Notes: a model not told the origin generated them from the letters alone. Positions 8,316 to 17,533 are shown, counted from the first letter of the stretch. The stretch: DNA of 48,358 nucleotides from Aerococcus agrisoli (GCF_003797145.1 NZ_RKMG01000017.1:1-48358); one strand, 5' to 3'. Made by a program: numbers and translations.

Positions 8316-8331
8316 TTTGAAATGTTTCAAA
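8316..8331. repeat. operator-like inverted repeat upstream of the ACT/UPF0210 operon
   Basis: TTTGAAA-TG-TTTCAAA is a 7-bp perfect inverted repeat with a 2-base centre. It lacks a T-run, so it is not a good terminator. It could be a regulator site, but the bound protein is unknown. Confidence 0.35.
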
Positions 8332-8439
8332 ATAACCCTGTATTTACATTGATTTCGTGAAATTTTTAGCTTAGCATTTAGTTTTCAAGAGATTTCGATT
8401 ATAATAGGATGAGATTATTATTGGTATGAACAGTTATTT

Positions 8440-8468
8440 TTTACAGTAAATTATTTACACAATAAAAT
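8440..8468 (+). promoter_or_regulatory. promoter of the ACT/UPF0210 operon
   Basis: TTTACA (8440-8445), 17-base spacer, TAAAAT (8463-8468). Each hexamer has one mismatch to consensus. The rest of the 251-base spacer is AT-rich, with no further feature recognised apart from the inverted repeat at 8316-8331. Confidence 0.65.
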
Positions 8469-8540
8469 CAAAAAATATTCTGAAGAAAATAAGCATTGCG
8501 TGTTTTTTAAGGGTATAAAAATTAAGGATGGTATATACAT

Positions 8541-8804
8541 ATGCAAGCAGTAATTACAGTAATTGGAAAAGATAAAGTAGGTATTTTAGCAACAGCGGCA
8601 ACTGAATGTGCAAAAGTTGGGGCAAATATCGTAGATGTAGACCAATCAATTTTACAAGATTTCTTCACAATGGTGATGATCGTGAACATCGATGGCTTAA
8701 CAGTTGAGTTTGAAGCATTCAAACAACAAATGAAAGATTCGCTTGTTGACATGGAAGTTTATGTCATGCACGAAGATATCTTCAACGCAATGCATAAAAT
8801 TTAA
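8541..8804 (+). CDS. ACT domain protein (UPF0237 family)
   Basis: 87-residue single-domain protein beginning MQAVITVIGKDKVGILATAA, the typical beta-alpha-beta ACT opening with the G-x-x-x-G-I-L ligand-binding turn. The second half has VVDMEVYVMHEDIFNAMHKI-like features. ACT domains bind amino acids or similar small ligands and dimerise. No enzyme domain is attached, so a regulatory partner role for the next gene is inferred. It lies 21 bases before the UPF0210 gene, and the two-gene pairing is widely conserved in bacteria. Its function is not established. Confidence 0.85.
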   Translation: MQAVITVIGKDKVGILATAATECAKVGANIVDVDQSILQDFFTMVMIVNIDGLTVEFEAFKQQMKDSLVDMEVYVMHEDIFNAMHKI

Positions 8805-8825
8805 GGTCAATTAAGGAGAAAACAT

Positions 8826-10184
8826 ATGTTAGAAATGCAAAATATCATTGAAACAGTTTCAATGATCAAAGACAACAATTTAGATATTCGTACGATTACA
8901 ATGGGTATTTCCTTAATTGATTGTGCCGATTCTGATATCGACAAATCATGTCAAAAAGTCTATGACAAGATTTATAATGCTGCGAAAAATTTAGTTGCAA
9001 CAGGTGAAGCAATTGAAGAAAAATATGGTATTCCAATCGTTAACAAACGTATTGCTGTAACACCAATTTCACAATTACTTGCTGCTTCAGGTGGTGACCC
9101 ATTGAAGTATGCGCATACGCTTGATCGTGTAGCTGAAGATATCGGTGTTAACTACATTGGTGGTTATTCTGCTTTAGTGCATAAAGGTTTCTCTGCTGGA
9201 GATATGGCTTTAATTGAGTCAATTCCTCAAGCGATGGCTGAAACAAATCATGTATGTTCATCAGTAAATATTGGTTCTACACGAGCTGGTATCAACATGG
9301 ATGCAGTTAAAATCATGGGTCAAGTAGTTCGTAAAGCTGCTGAATTAACACAAGATAATGAATGTATGGGTGCTTCTAAAATTGTTGTATTCTGTAACGC
9401 AGTTGAAGATAATCCATTCATGGCTGGTGCTTTCCATGGCCAAGGTGAACCTGACTTAGTAATCAACGTGGGTGTTTCTGGACCTGGTGTTGTACGTAAC
9501 GCGCTTGCTGCATTACCTAAAGATGCATCACTTGAAGTAGTTGCTGATACAATTAAACAAACTGCATTCAAGGTCACTCGTATGGGCCAATTAGTGGGTA
9601 CTGAAGCGTCTAAGATGTTAGGTGTACCATTCGGTATCGTTGACCTTTCATTAGCACCTACACCTGCTGTAGGGGACTCAGTGGCACATATCCTTGAAGA
9701 GATTGGTTTAGACCAAGTTGGTGCACACGGTTCTGTTGCTACATTAGCAATGTTAAATGATGCTGTTAAAAAAGGTGGTATCATGGCTTCATCTCACGTT
9801 GGTGGATTATCAGGTGCATTTATTCCTGTTACCGAAGATGCTGGTATGATTGCTGCTGCAGCGAATGGTACGTTGAACCTTGAAACATTAATGTCTATGA
9901 CAGCTGTTTGTTCAGTTGGTCTAGATATGATTGTTATCCCTGGGGACACAACACCAGAAATCATTTCTGCAATTATCGCGGATGAAGCAGCAATTGGTAT
10001 GATTAACTCTAAAACGACTGCTGTACGTGTGATTCCTGCAATCGGTCGTTCAGATGATGAATCATTGAACTTTGGTGGTTTATTCGGAGAAGGTACTGTA
10101 ATGCAAGTGAACCGTACTTCACCAAATGTTTTCATCAACCGTGGTGGTCGTATTCCTGCGCCAATCCAATCATTGAAAAACTAA
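8826..10184 (+). CDS. UPF0210/DUF711 (PFL-family) protein
   Basis: 452 residues, cytosolic. It matches the UPF0210 family: [18 protein letters not shown] near the N-terminus, [10 protein letters not shown], the glycine-rich [24 protein letters not shown] and the C-terminal [15 protein letters not shown]. Databases call it PFL family for fold similarity to pyruvate formate-lyase. No Cys-Cys pair and no glycyl-radical R-V-x-G motif are visible, so radical chemistry should not be assumed. It has a good AAGGAG site and is co-transcribed with the ACT protein upstream. The enzymatic activity is unknown. Confidence 0.88.
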   Translation: MLEMQNIIETVSMIKDNNLDIRTITMGISLIDCADSDIDKSCQKVYDKIYNAAKNLVATGEAIEEKYGIPIVNKRIAVTPISQLLAASGGDPLKYAHTLDRVAEDIGVNYIGGYSALVHKGFSAGDMALIESIPQAMAETNHVCSSVNIGSTRAGINMDAVKIMGQVVRKAAELTQDNECMGASKIVVFCNAVEDNPFMAGAFHGQGEPDLVINVGVSGPGVVRNALAALPKDASLEVVADTIKQTAFKVTRMGQLVGTEASKMLGVPFGIVDLSLAPTPAVGDSVAHILEEIGLDQVGAHGSVATLAMLNDAVKKGGIMASSHVGGLSGAFIPVTEDAGMIAAAANGTLNLETLMSMTAVCSVGLDMIVIPGDTTPEIISAIIADEAAIGMINSKTTAVRVIPAIGRSDDESLNFGGLFGEGTVMQVNRTSPNVFINRGGRIPAPIQSLKN

Positions 10185-10226
10185 TATTCAAACGATTAAG
10201 ATGTTTAAATTTTTATAGATGTATGA

Positions 10227-10256
10227 AAAGTTGGATCCAGTAATGGATCCAACTTT
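10227..10256 (+). terminator. terminator of the ACT/UPF0210 operon
   Basis: A 12-bp perfect stem containing GGATCC (10227-10238 with 10245-10256), 6-base loop, then a T-run. Confidence 0.9.
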
Positions 10257-10314
10257 TTTGTTTTACAAAAAGCTATGCTTGGAAGAGTAATTTTAGAAAT
10301 TATATTTAATAGCA

Positions 10315-10328
10315 TGAAAATATTTTCA
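10315..10328. promoter_or_regulatory. 14-bp palindrome TGAAAATATTTTCA, operator-like
   Basis: A perfect palindrome ending eight bases upstream of the -35 of the EIIC-like gene. It keeps the TGNAA...TTNCA arms of a cre box, but the central CG is TA, so CcpA binding is doubtful. Another LacI-family repressor or activator is possible. Confidence 0.4.
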
Positions 10329-10336
10329 AAAATATA

Positions 10337-10364
10337 TTGGCATTTCTGGAAATTAAGATATACT
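10337..10364 (+). promoter_or_regulatory. promoter of the EIIC-like gene
   Basis: TTGGCA (10337-10342), 16-base spacer, TATACT (10359-10364), 62 bases before the start codon. Confidence 0.6.
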
Positions 10365-10426
10365 AAATTTGTAAGTATAATATTAAAGTTTAATTATAAA
10401 TAGGTGAGAACCATAAGGAGGGTATT

Positions 10427-11971
10427 ATGAAGAAAGTAGCGTTATTAGGAAGTAGTGGTGGAAATTTATTTAATTTAGGTGGCAAATACCCTCATAAATT
10501 AATCTCTGAAATAATTATTCAATTAAATGCTGCTGAAATTGAAGTTAGTGATTTGATTTTTATCGGGACTGACACTTCAATGGATAAAATAACAGATGAT
10601 ACAATGGCTCAGATTTACACTTTGAATAATGGAACCATTGTAAATTCTAATTTAGATAAATTAAATATCATAAATGACAAGGCAATTGAATTGGATAAAG
10701 CGTTAGCATCAAAAATTGTTGCACAAGAATTAGATGGCATTATTTATGTAAGTGCTGATCCAGAAGGTATTAATGATGCATCTGTGAAAGCAGCTGTAGA
10801 GGTAGGTATTCCTGTAACTGGTACAGGGGGTACTGCAATGGGTAAAATTCAGGCTAGTGGAGTCAGAGTTATTGCAATGTCTGGAACAACCGGGACTACT
10901 AACAGAACAAGAGCTATATCCGTCGCTTCAGCTTTTGCCAAAGAGTTTAACCTAAAATATTCTCCCGTAATAGGAAAAATTGATTCTGGAAAGGATCAAA
11001 GTAATATTTTTAAACGTATTAATATACGAGGGATTATGATGTCATCGTTACCGGGATTTATTGCTATGGCATTGATATTAGCAATTAGTAAAATACCTGC
11101 ATTTTCGGGTTTGAGTACTGTATTTGATTTATTGATTGCAGCATTACCTGTTATTGTTGCTACAATTGCTGCTTACCAAATTTCAGGTTTGGAGGAAGTT
11201 GGTATTGTTTCCGGAATTATTGCTGGTGCTTTGTCTGTAGATGGTGGAATTATAGGTGGAATTTTGGCAGGTATAATTGCCGGTATCTTAGCGATTTATC
11301 TGATAAAAATTTCATTTAGATGGAATGTTCCTGGTACAACGGCTAATATTATTGCGGGTGGTATTTCAGGGTTAATTGCTGGATTACTTGTATATTTCTT
11401 GTTAGCACCAATAGCAGTAACAATTGGAGATGGCATTAGAAATGTGATTCAAGCCGCATTAGACTTCAATTCAATTCTAGCTGGAATAGTTGCAGGTGCA
11501 TTAATTTGGCCAGCAATTATGGGTGGCATATACCATGCTGCAATTTTACCTATCGTATTATTGGAAATGGAAGCAAATGGCATGAGTTTCTTAGGTGCAA
11601 TTGATATGGTTGCTTTGGTAATGGTATCTGCAGGAATTACATTAGGCAATATTTTATTCCCAATAAATCAAGAGGATAGAGCAATTGCATTACCAGGATT
11701 TTTGATTAATGTCATCTTCGGGACTTTTGTGGAGGCTGCTTATCCATTTATGCTTTCTAGTAAAATCGTATTTTGGGGTGCTATTGTTTCAGGTGCTATA
11801 GGTGGTGCAATTGTTGGTTTCTTTAATGTACAGGGTACAGCATATGTTCCTGCAATTGTAGCACCTGCCTTATCAAATGAAGGTGTGGGTATGTTAATAG
11901 CTATGGTTACTAGTTTGATTATTGGCGTAATAGTTGTCTATTTCGCTAATAAAGGAAAAAAGATAGATTAG
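10427..11971 (+). CDS. fructose-type PTS EIIC-like membrane protein with soluble N-terminal domain
   Basis: 514 residues. Residues 1 to about 195 form a soluble alpha/beta domain (GSSGGNLFNLGG near the start, later GTGGTAMGK and SGTTGTTNRTRA). Residues about 205-510 form a membrane domain with roughly nine or ten helices. It resembles the fructose/mannitol EIIC fold: a Gly-rich GGIIGGILAGIIAG, a conserved Pro/Gly loop and FVEAAYPFM, comparable to the TEGAIPFA motif. The soluble domain has no CPTG-type IIB cysteine and no IIA histidine motif, so PTS phosphotransfer cannot be assumed. AAGGAGGG precedes the ATG. It may transport a sugar or related compound, with the downstream aldo/keto reductase a possible partner. 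Substrate unknown. Confidence 0.65.
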   Translation: MKKVALLGSSGGNLFNLGGKYPHKLISEIIIQLNAAEIEVSDLIFIGTDTSMDKITDDTMAQIYTLNNGTIVNSNLDKLNIINDKAIELDKALASKIVAQELDGIIYVSADPEGINDASVKAAVEVGIPVTGTGGTAMGKIQASGVRVIAMSGTTGTTNRTRAISVASAFAKEFNLKYSPVIGKIDSGKDQSNIFKRINIRGIMMSSLPGFIAMALILAISKIPAFSGLSTVFDLLIAALPVIVATIAAYQISGLEEVGIVSGIIAGALSVDGGIIGGILAGIIAGILAIYLIKISFRWNVPGTTANIIAGGISGLIAGLLVYFLLAPIAVTIGDGIRNVIQAALDFNSILAGIVAGALIWPAIMGGIYHAAILPIVLLEMEANGMSFLGAIDMVALVMVSAGITLGNILFPINQEDRAIALPGFLINVIFGTFVEAAYPFMLSSKIVFWGAIVSGAIGGAIVGFFNVQGTAYVPAIVAPALSNEGVGMLIAMVTSLIIGVIVVYFANKGKKID

Positions 11972-12002
11972 TTAAATCATTAGAAATCGAGTAATAAAAT
12001 AG

Positions 12003-12038
12003 GAAAACCCTTAACATATCTATTTGTTAAGGGTTTTC
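12003..12038. terminator. bidirectional-type terminator after the EIIC-like gene
   Basis: A 14-bp perfect stem (12003-12016 with 12025-12038), 8-base loop, A-rich before and T-rich after. Confidence 0.8.
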
Positions 12039-12041
12039 ATT

Positions 12042-12069
12042 TTGTGTACAAATTTAGCTGATTTATAAT
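12042..12069 (+). promoter_or_regulatory. promoter of the aldo/keto reductase
   Basis: TTGTGT (12042-12047), 16-base spacer and a perfect TATAAT (12064-12069). Transcription would begin near 12076, which leaves no leader for the upstream GTG at 12079 and supports the ATG at 12115. Confidence 0.6.
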
Positions 12070-12114
12070 GGAAAGACAGTGAAAGCTGTAAATCAATTTA
12101 TAAGGGGTCATAAC

Positions 12115-12939
12115 ATGAATTTATTAAATAAAACCTTAACCTTAAACAACGGGGTAGAAATCCCGCAAATCGCTTTAGGAACTTGGCAAACACCAACAGC
12201 TAATGCTGTTACATCGGTGAAATTTGCTTTAGAGAATGGCTACAAACACATTGATGGTGCAGTTGGTTATGAAAATGCTAAAGGTATCGGTGTTGGTGTT
12301 AAAGCTTCAGGCTTAAAACGCGAAGATGTATTTATCACAAGTAAGGTTCGTGGTGACTCTAAAACTTATGAAAAAGTAATGGATGATTTTCATCAAGAAT
12401 TAATTGATCTTGACACTGATTATATTGATTTGATTTTAGTGCACTGTCCTACACCTTGGCGTTTCTTCTCCAGAGATGAAAAACGCTGGAATTTCTTTGA
12501 AGAAAATCTACAAGTTTGGCGTGCTTTGGAAGAAATCTATGAAAAAGGATTAGTTCGTGCAATTGGGGTATCTAACTTCAACGTAGCGGATATTCAAAAC
12601 TTACTAGATAACACAAAAATTAAACCAGCAGTAAACCAAATCAAATACCATATTGGTGATACACAAGATGAAATCGTTGCATTTTGTGAAGCTAACGACA
12701 TTATTATTGAAGCATACTCTTCATTAGGTACTGGTCGTTTACTTGGTAACGAAGATATTAAAGCAATCGCTGATAAATACGGTGTATCTGTTCCGCAATT
12801 ATGCTACCGTTACCCATTACAAAAAGGCCACATCATTTTACCTAAATCTGTCCATGAAGAATATATCATCGCTAATGCTGAATTAGACTTTGAAATTTCG
12901 GCAGAAGATATGGCTATTTTAGACGCCATGGAAATCTAA
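12115..12939 (+). CDS. aldo/keto reductase
   Basis: 274-residue NADPH-dependent TIM-barrel oxidoreductase of the AKR5/2,5-diketo-gluconate reductase type. The catalytic tetrad is visible: Asp in HIDGAVGYEN, the Tyr of the same motif, Lys in ITSKVRGD and His in ILVHCP. AIGVSNFN and the C-terminal ILPKSV cofactor loop are present. The ATG at 12115 follows AGGGG at seven bases. An in-frame GTG at 12079 would sit at the probable transcription start and has no ribosome site. It has its own promoter and is flanked by terminators on both sides. The substrate may be a sugar-derived or toxic aldehyde, but this cannot be read from sequence. Confidence 0.9.
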   Translation: MNLLNKTLTLNNGVEIPQIALGTWQTPTANAVTSVKFALENGYKHIDGAVGYENAKGIGVGVKASGLKREDVFITSKVRGDSKTYEKVMDDFHQELIDLDTDYIDLILVHCPTPWRFFSRDEKRWNFFEENLQVWRALEEIYEKGLVRAIGVSNFNVADIQNLLDNTKIKPAVNQIKYHIGDTQDEIVAFCEANDIIIEAYSSLGTGRLLGNEDIKAIADKYGVSVPQLCYRYPLQKGHIILPKSVHEEYIIANAELDFEISAEDMAILDAMEI

Positions 12940-12962
12940 TAATAAACATATTAAGCATACAA

Positions 12963-12995
12963 AAAACCACTTAGGATCAATTCCTAAGTGGTTTT
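12963..12995. terminator. bidirectional terminator between the reductase and the PBP gene
   Basis: A 14-bp perfect stem (12963-12976 with 12982-12995) with A-run before and T-run after. It serves two convergent genes. Confidence 0.9.
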
Positions 12996-13018
12996 CTTGT
13001 TGTGAGGTAGGGTTAATA

Positions 13019-15511
13019 TTAACCATCTTCCTCGATATTTGTTTCGGCTAATTCTTGTCGACGTGCTTCAGTTTCAGCTAAACGTAGGCGGTAGGCTTGT
13101 AATACACCTTGAACCGTTGTATTCACTGAAGAATTTGTTTTAGAACGGTAAGTTTCTAGTACTGACACATATTCATCTACTTTACCATCAATTGCGAAGT
13201 CGAAGTGTGCTTCAGCAGGTTCCATCGCAGCAGTAAATAACTCGGTGTTAGTAGCTGCAGTTGAAGGGATAGTATAAGTAGTGCCATAAGGTCCGCTAAA
13301 GCTACCAGCCTTGGTTCCTGTGGCTGTAACGACAGTTTCTTCGTGGACACTGTCAGGTTGCTCGTGAATTTCACCAGAACCCATGGTATTTGGATAATAG
13401 TAATCCAAGCGGTTACCTAATGTCGTCCAGTATCTTAAGGAACGTTGTGCAGGTGTTCCGTAAACTGCATTTTCATCTTGGCTATATAAGTCACGTTCTT
13501 GCGTTGTATTATCGTATCCAATCCATGATGTAAGGGTAACAGTTGGTGTTGAACCATTAGCCCATAAATCTCTAAAGTTTTCAGTCGTCCCAGTTTTCAT
13601 AATCCAATCTAAATCGGCATCCATTTGGGCTTTATAAATCGCCATAGATCCAGCAGAAGTTGCATCACGTAAAACGTCGGCAATAACATAAGCGACATCT
13701 TCATCAAAGACACGCTCTTTATGTGCTTGATGTTGGTAAACAACATTACCATTCGAATCAGTAATTGTCTCAACTAGGTAAGGTTCAACATAGACACCAC
13801 CATTTGCGAAAGTGGCAAAAGCTGCAGCATTTTCCAATACTGTTGGCCCAGTTGAAGTACCACCTAGCGAAAGAGCGATATGGCCAAATTCATCTGACGC
13901 GATCGCATCTTGTAAGCCCATTTTGTAAGCATATGATTGAATATCGACACCTTGTTTTAACATCTCGTTGTATAGATACAAAGTAGGGTTATTCATTGAG
14001 TTTGAAAGGGCATAACGTGCTGTTACAAACCCATTTGATAGTGACGTACCAAAGTTTGTTGGTTCATAGATAGTACCATCAGCTTGTTCCACACGCATGT
14101 AAGTATCAGCAAGCATGGTATTTGGTCCAGCAATTTGTTCTTGCAAGGCTGGTCCATATGTCAAAATAGGTTTCATTGATGAACCCGGTTGACGACGGAC
14201 ACTAAGCGCATGGTCAACTTGACTCATATCGAAGTCGATACCACCGACAAATCCTAAAATTTGACCAGTATCATTGTCTAATAAGACGGTACCATTTTGA
14301 ACTGGTTCGACAACTTCAACAGTTTCACCTGTTGCTTCGTCAGTCGTTTCAGAGTAATAAGTTGTACCAAATGAAGCTGCGTATTCTTGAACAGTCGTAT
14401 TCATTGTTTCGTAGATTTCTGGATCAACAGTTGCTTTGATGGTTAAACCACCATTACGCATTTGACTGTCTGCTTCAGCGTAATATTGATTGTATAAGTC
14501 AACATTAGCATCTACGTCAGCCATCGTTAAACCATCAGCTTCAACCATTTGTTCCATCAATATTTCAATTGTTTGTAATTCAACAGCTTGATAAATATAA
14601 GAATTGCGTTCTTCAGGCACATCTTCAGTTGAAGCAGGTGAAATGAAATCTTGTGTAATATCATAATTGATTGCTGTTTGGTATTCTTCTTCAGTAATCA
14701 TGTTCGTTAAACGCATACGTTGTAACACTTCATGACTACGAGTAACACCATCAGTTAAATAATCAGATTCTTTTAACTCACCTGATTGAAGGAAAGGTGT
14801 GTAAGTATAAGGATTTTGTGGAATCCCAACTAGGAATGCTGCTTGAGCAAGGGTAACATCTTTGGCAGAAACACCAAAAATACCTTGTGCTGCAGTTTCA
14901 ATACCCGCAATATTTTCACCTTTATTATTACGACCATATGGAGATTCATTCAGATAACCTTGTAAAATCTGTTCTTTTGAATAGTGATTTTCCAATCGAA
15001 GCGCTAATAAAATTTCTTTCGCTTTACGATCGAATGAAACTTCATTTGTTAATAATTTTTGCTTGATCAACTGTTGTGTAATCGTAGATCCACCAGATGA
15101 ACCACCAACACCTAAAAATGTCGATGTTGCTGCACGAATGATAGCAGATGGCACAACACCTTCGTGCTCGAAGAAGTTCTCATCTTCCGTTGCAACTAAA
15201 CCATTCACAATATATGGACTCACATTGTCCAATGTAGTATTTACCCGAACAAGGTCAGCACGGATACTAGAGATTTCAGAACCATCGCTATATTGCATGG
15301 TTGAAATTTCACCCGCATTGGATACGGCACTCGCCAACTCAGTATCAGTTGGAATAGGCATATCTTCTACCAAACCAAGGAAATATCCAGAGCCAAGACC
15401 AAGAACTAAACTTCCACCAAGTACAGCCGTCACAATTACCACTAGGGCTAATTTAGACAGGACTTTGAAGAAGACATTCAGATAATACACAGTTCTATCC
15501 TTAGTCGTCAT
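13019..15511 (-). CDS. class A penicillin-binding protein (PBP2A-like)
   Basis: 830 residues. It polymerises lipid II and cross-links the glycan outside the membrane. There is a short cytosolic N-terminus and one membrane helix (about 16-47). The GT51 glycosyltransferase has EDENFFEHEG with catalytic Glu109, GGSTITQQLIKQ and ILQGYLNESPYGRN. The transpeptidase has SSMKP (active-site Ser in SxxK), SMN as SxN, and KTGTT. The low-complexity C-terminal tail is rich in Glu/Arg. I chose the ATG at 15511 because GTGGGGA precedes it. An in-frame GTG 17 codons upstream has no ribosome site. It is divergent from the lipid kinase gene. PBP2a versus PBP1b naming needs alignment. Confidence 0.92.
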   Translation of the reverse strand: MTTKDRTVYYLNVFFKVLSKLALVVIVTAVLGGSLVLGLGSGYFLGLVEDMPIPTDTELASAVSNAGEISTMQYSDGSEISSIRADLVRVNTTLDNVSPYIVNGLVATEDENFFEHEGVVPSAIIRAATSTFLGVGGSSGGSTITQQLIKQKLLTNEVSFDRKAKEILLALRLENHYSKEQILQGYLNESPYGRNNKGENIAGIETAAQGIFGVSAKDVTLAQAAFLVGIPQNPYTYTPFLQSGELKESDYLTDGVTRSHEVLQRMRLTNMITEEEYQTAINYDITQDFISPASTEDVPEERNSYIYQAVELQTIEILMEQMVEADGLTMADVDANVDLYNQYYAEADSQMRNGGLTIKATVDPEIYETMNTTVQEYAASFGTTYYSETTDEATGETVEVVEPVQNGTVLLDNDTGQILGFVGGIDFDMSQVDHALSVRRQPGSSMKPILTYGPALQEQIAGPNTMLADTYMRVEQADGTIYEPTNFGTSLSNGFVTARYALSNSMNNPTLYLYNEMLKQGVDIQSYAYKMGLQDAIASDEFGHIALSLGGTSTGPTVLENAAAFATFANGGVYVEPYLVETITDSNGNVVYQHQAHKERVFDEDVAYVIADVLRDATSAGSMAIYKAQMDADLDWIMKTGTTENFRDLWANGSTPTVTLTSWIGYDNTTQERDLYSQDENAVYGTPAQRSLRYWTTLGNRLDYYYPNTMGSGEIHEQPDSVHEETVVTATGTKAGSFSGPYGTTYTIPSTAATNTELFTAAMEPAEAHFDFAIDGKVDEYVSVLETYRSKTNSSVNTTVQGVLQAYRLRLAETEARRQELAETNIEEDG

Positions 15512-15609
15512 ATTTTCCCCACGAACTTTCTTTTCTTCTATATTTTTTTTCAACGGCCACACACATTTCTATAGCATATTTCTTGTAAAAATAGCAAGAT
15601 TTGATTCTT

Positions 15610-15618
15610 ATTATATCA
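15610..15618 (-). promoter_or_regulatory. extended -10 promoter of the PBP gene
   Basis: On the minus strand TGATATAAT is a full extended -10. The -35 region is poor. The rest of the 276-base divergent spacer is AT-rich and shows no other firm element. Confidence 0.5.
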
Positions 15619-15787
15619 AAACTAAGACATTCGTGCTATGAGATTTGAGTCATGTAAAGACAATGTAAAAAAACTAGGGTTTTTCATTGAAGATACAAAG
15701 AATTTTTATAACTTTTAGTCAAAAATAGCTATCTGTAGTTGAATTTAGTAGAATAAGAGTAGAAAAATACTCAAGGAGGTCATCAAA

Positions 15788-16702
15788 ATGACAAAAGTGA
15801 TGTTAGTCATCAATCCATCTTCCGGAAAAGGAAGCGGTAAAGAAATTCAAGAAGACTTAGAAGAAGCATTAGGGAAATCATATGACGAAGTAGAAACACG
15901 TATGACTGAAGGTGCGGGCGATGCTAAGAACTGGGCTAAAGAAGCTGCTGATGACCAATACGATGGTGTTGTCGTTGTAGGTGGTGATGGTACCGTTAAT
16001 GAGGGTATTACTGGACTGGCTGAGGCAGAGAATAAAATCCCATTTGGTTTTATTCCATTAGGTACTGCTAATGATTTAGCACGTGCATTAGGGATTAATC
16101 TTGATCCTAAAATTGCAGCGAAAGAATTAGCAGACTTTACAACACGTAAAATTGATATTGCGAAAATTAATGACGCTTATTTCTGTAATGTTGCTGCTAT
16201 TGGTGCAATTCCATCAGCAGTTATGGAAACATCAAGTGAAGAAAAATCAAAATTTGGCTTTTTCGCATATGTACGTGATTCAATGCGTGCACTTTTTAAA
16301 GACAAAGAACATACATATGAATTGGTGTTCGACAATGATGAATTAATTGAAATCTCAACGAAAGTGATTATTGTTGCCTTAACCAATAGTGTTGGGTCAG
16401 TTGAAAATATGATTCAAGATGCGACACCAGATGATGGTCTTTTACATGTCATGGCTTTAAAAGAAGAAAACCTTTTAACTGAATTACCTAATTTAATCCA
16501 TGAATTAAATGGTGGTTATATTTCTGAAGCAAATAACATGGTTACGTATAACGTAAAACATGTATCTATTAGCGTTAAAGATGACGACGAAGCAGAAGTA
16601 AAAGCCAATATCGACGGGGAAGTTGGACCTGCTTTACCGATTGATATTGAAGTATTACCATCATTTTTAGATGTAATGGTGCCAAATCATAAAACAGAAT
16701 AG
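15788..16702 (+). CDS. diacylglycerol kinase-like lipid kinase (YegS/DgkB family)
   Basis: 304 residues, cytosolic or membrane-associated. The nucleotide-binding GGDGTVNE is at 65-72, with an N-terminal INPSSGKGSG and PLGTANDLARAL around residue 95. The C-terminal beta-sandwich ends near DGEVGPALPIDIEVLP. The family phosphorylates diacylglycerol or related lipids. In Gram-positive bacteria DgkB recycles the diacylglycerol released during lipoteichoic acid synthesis, but YegS-like relatives with other substrates exist. The ATG follows AAGGAGG. It is divergent from the PBP and upstream of yebC, which has its own promoter. Confidence 0.85.
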   Translation: MTKVMLVINPSSGKGSGKEIQEDLEEALGKSYDEVETRMTEGAGDAKNWAKEAADDQYDGVVVVGGDGTVNEGITGLAEAENKIPFGFIPLGTANDLARALGINLDPKIAAKELADFTTRKIDIAKINDAYFCNVAAIGAIPSAVMETSSEEKSKFGFFAYVRDSMRALFKDKEHTYELVFDNDELIEISTKVIIVALTNSVGSVENMIQDATPDDGLLHVMALKEENLLTELPNLIHELNGGYISEANNMVTYNVKHVSISVKDDDEAEVKANIDGEVGPALPIDIEVLPSFLDVMVPNHKTE

Positions 16703-16708
16703 CCTAAA

Positions 16709-16737
16709 TTGCCAATATATCAATATTTTGGTATACT
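16709..16737 (+). promoter_or_regulatory. yebC promoter
   Basis: TTGCCA (16709-16714), 17-base spacer, TATACT (16732-16737) preceded by TGG, just after the stop of the lipid kinase gene. Confidence 0.75.
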
Positions 16738-16774
16738 GTTTTAGGTGAAATTAACATGAAAGAAGGAATTTGTC

Positions 16775-17512
16775 GTGTCAGGACATAATAAATGGAGCAA
16801 GATCAAAAATAAAAAAGGTGCAACCGATGCAAAACGTGCCAAAGTATTTCAAAAATTATCTCGTGAAATCTATGTAGCAACAAAAGCTGGTGGACCAGAT
16901 CCAGAAGCCAACCCTTCATTACGTTTAGTTATGGATAAAGCAAAAGCTGCAAACATGCCTAACGATAACGTAAACCGTGCTATCGAAAAAGGTTCAAGTA
17001 ACAATGCAGGTGAAAACTATGATGAAATCACTTACGAAGGTTACGGCCCAGGTGGTATCGCAATCTTAGTTGAAACATTGACTGATAACACAAACCGTAC
17101 TTTAACTAATGTACGTACAATTTTTAACAAAAATGGTGGATCATTAGCTGAAACAGGTGCTGTATCTTACATGTTCGAACGTCAAGGTTACATTGCAATC
17201 GAACGTGAAGGTTTAGATATCGATGAAGACGAAATGCTAATGAATGTAATTGAAGCTGGTGGGGAAGATATGACTACTTCTGATGAAGTATTTGAAATCA
17301 CAACTGAAGCTTCAGAATTCACATCTGTTCGTGATAACCTAGAAGAACAAGGATTTAAATTAGCTCAAGCTGAAATCACTATGGCTGCAAATGTCATGGT
17401 TGAATTAGCAGAAGATAAAGTAAGCCAATTAGAAAATCTAATCGACTTACTTGAAGATGATGATGACGTTCAAAACGTACATTACAACACTGAATTACCA
17501 GATGCTGAATAA
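16775..17512 (+). CDS. yebC: YebC/PmpR-family protein (TACO1-like)
   Basis: 245 residues. It begins SGHNKWSKIKNKKGATDAKRAKVFQKLSREI, the signature of this family. Long described as a transcriptional regulator, it has more recently been linked to translation of proline-rich stretches. EGYGPGGIAILVE and the acidic C-terminal NLIDLLEDDDDVQNVHYN are also canonical. The start is a GTG at 16775 after AAGGAA. It is monocistronic, with a strong terminator, and convergent with the V-ATPase operon. Confidence 0.94.
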   Translation: MSGHNKWSKIKNKKGATDAKRAKVFQKLSREIYVATKAGGPDPEANPSLRLVMDKAKAANMPNDNVNRAIEKGSSNNAGENYDEITYEGYGPGGIAILVETLTDNTNRTLTNVRTIFNKNGGSLAETGAVSYMFERQGYIAIEREGLDIDEDEMLMNVIEAGGEDMTTSDEVFEITTEASEFTSVRDNLEEQGFKLAQAEITMAANVMVELAEDKVSQLENLIDLLEDDDDVQNVHYNTELPDAE

Positions 17513-17533
17513 ATAGCATTAGGATAATAAAAA

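Noticed and set aside
9320..10138. Two long minus-strand frames inside the UPF0210 gene
   Set aside because: No ribosome sites, and composition of an antisense shadow (Ser/Thr/Ile/Pro rich); the plus-strand family match is clear.
8826..10184. Pyruvate formate-lyase activity for the UPF0210 protein
   Set aside because: The name PFL family reflects fold similarity; the glycyl-radical loop and Cys pair are not present.
15063..15485. 140-codon plus-strand frame inside the PBP gene
   Set aside because: Covers conserved GT51 sequence of the other strand; no ribosome site.
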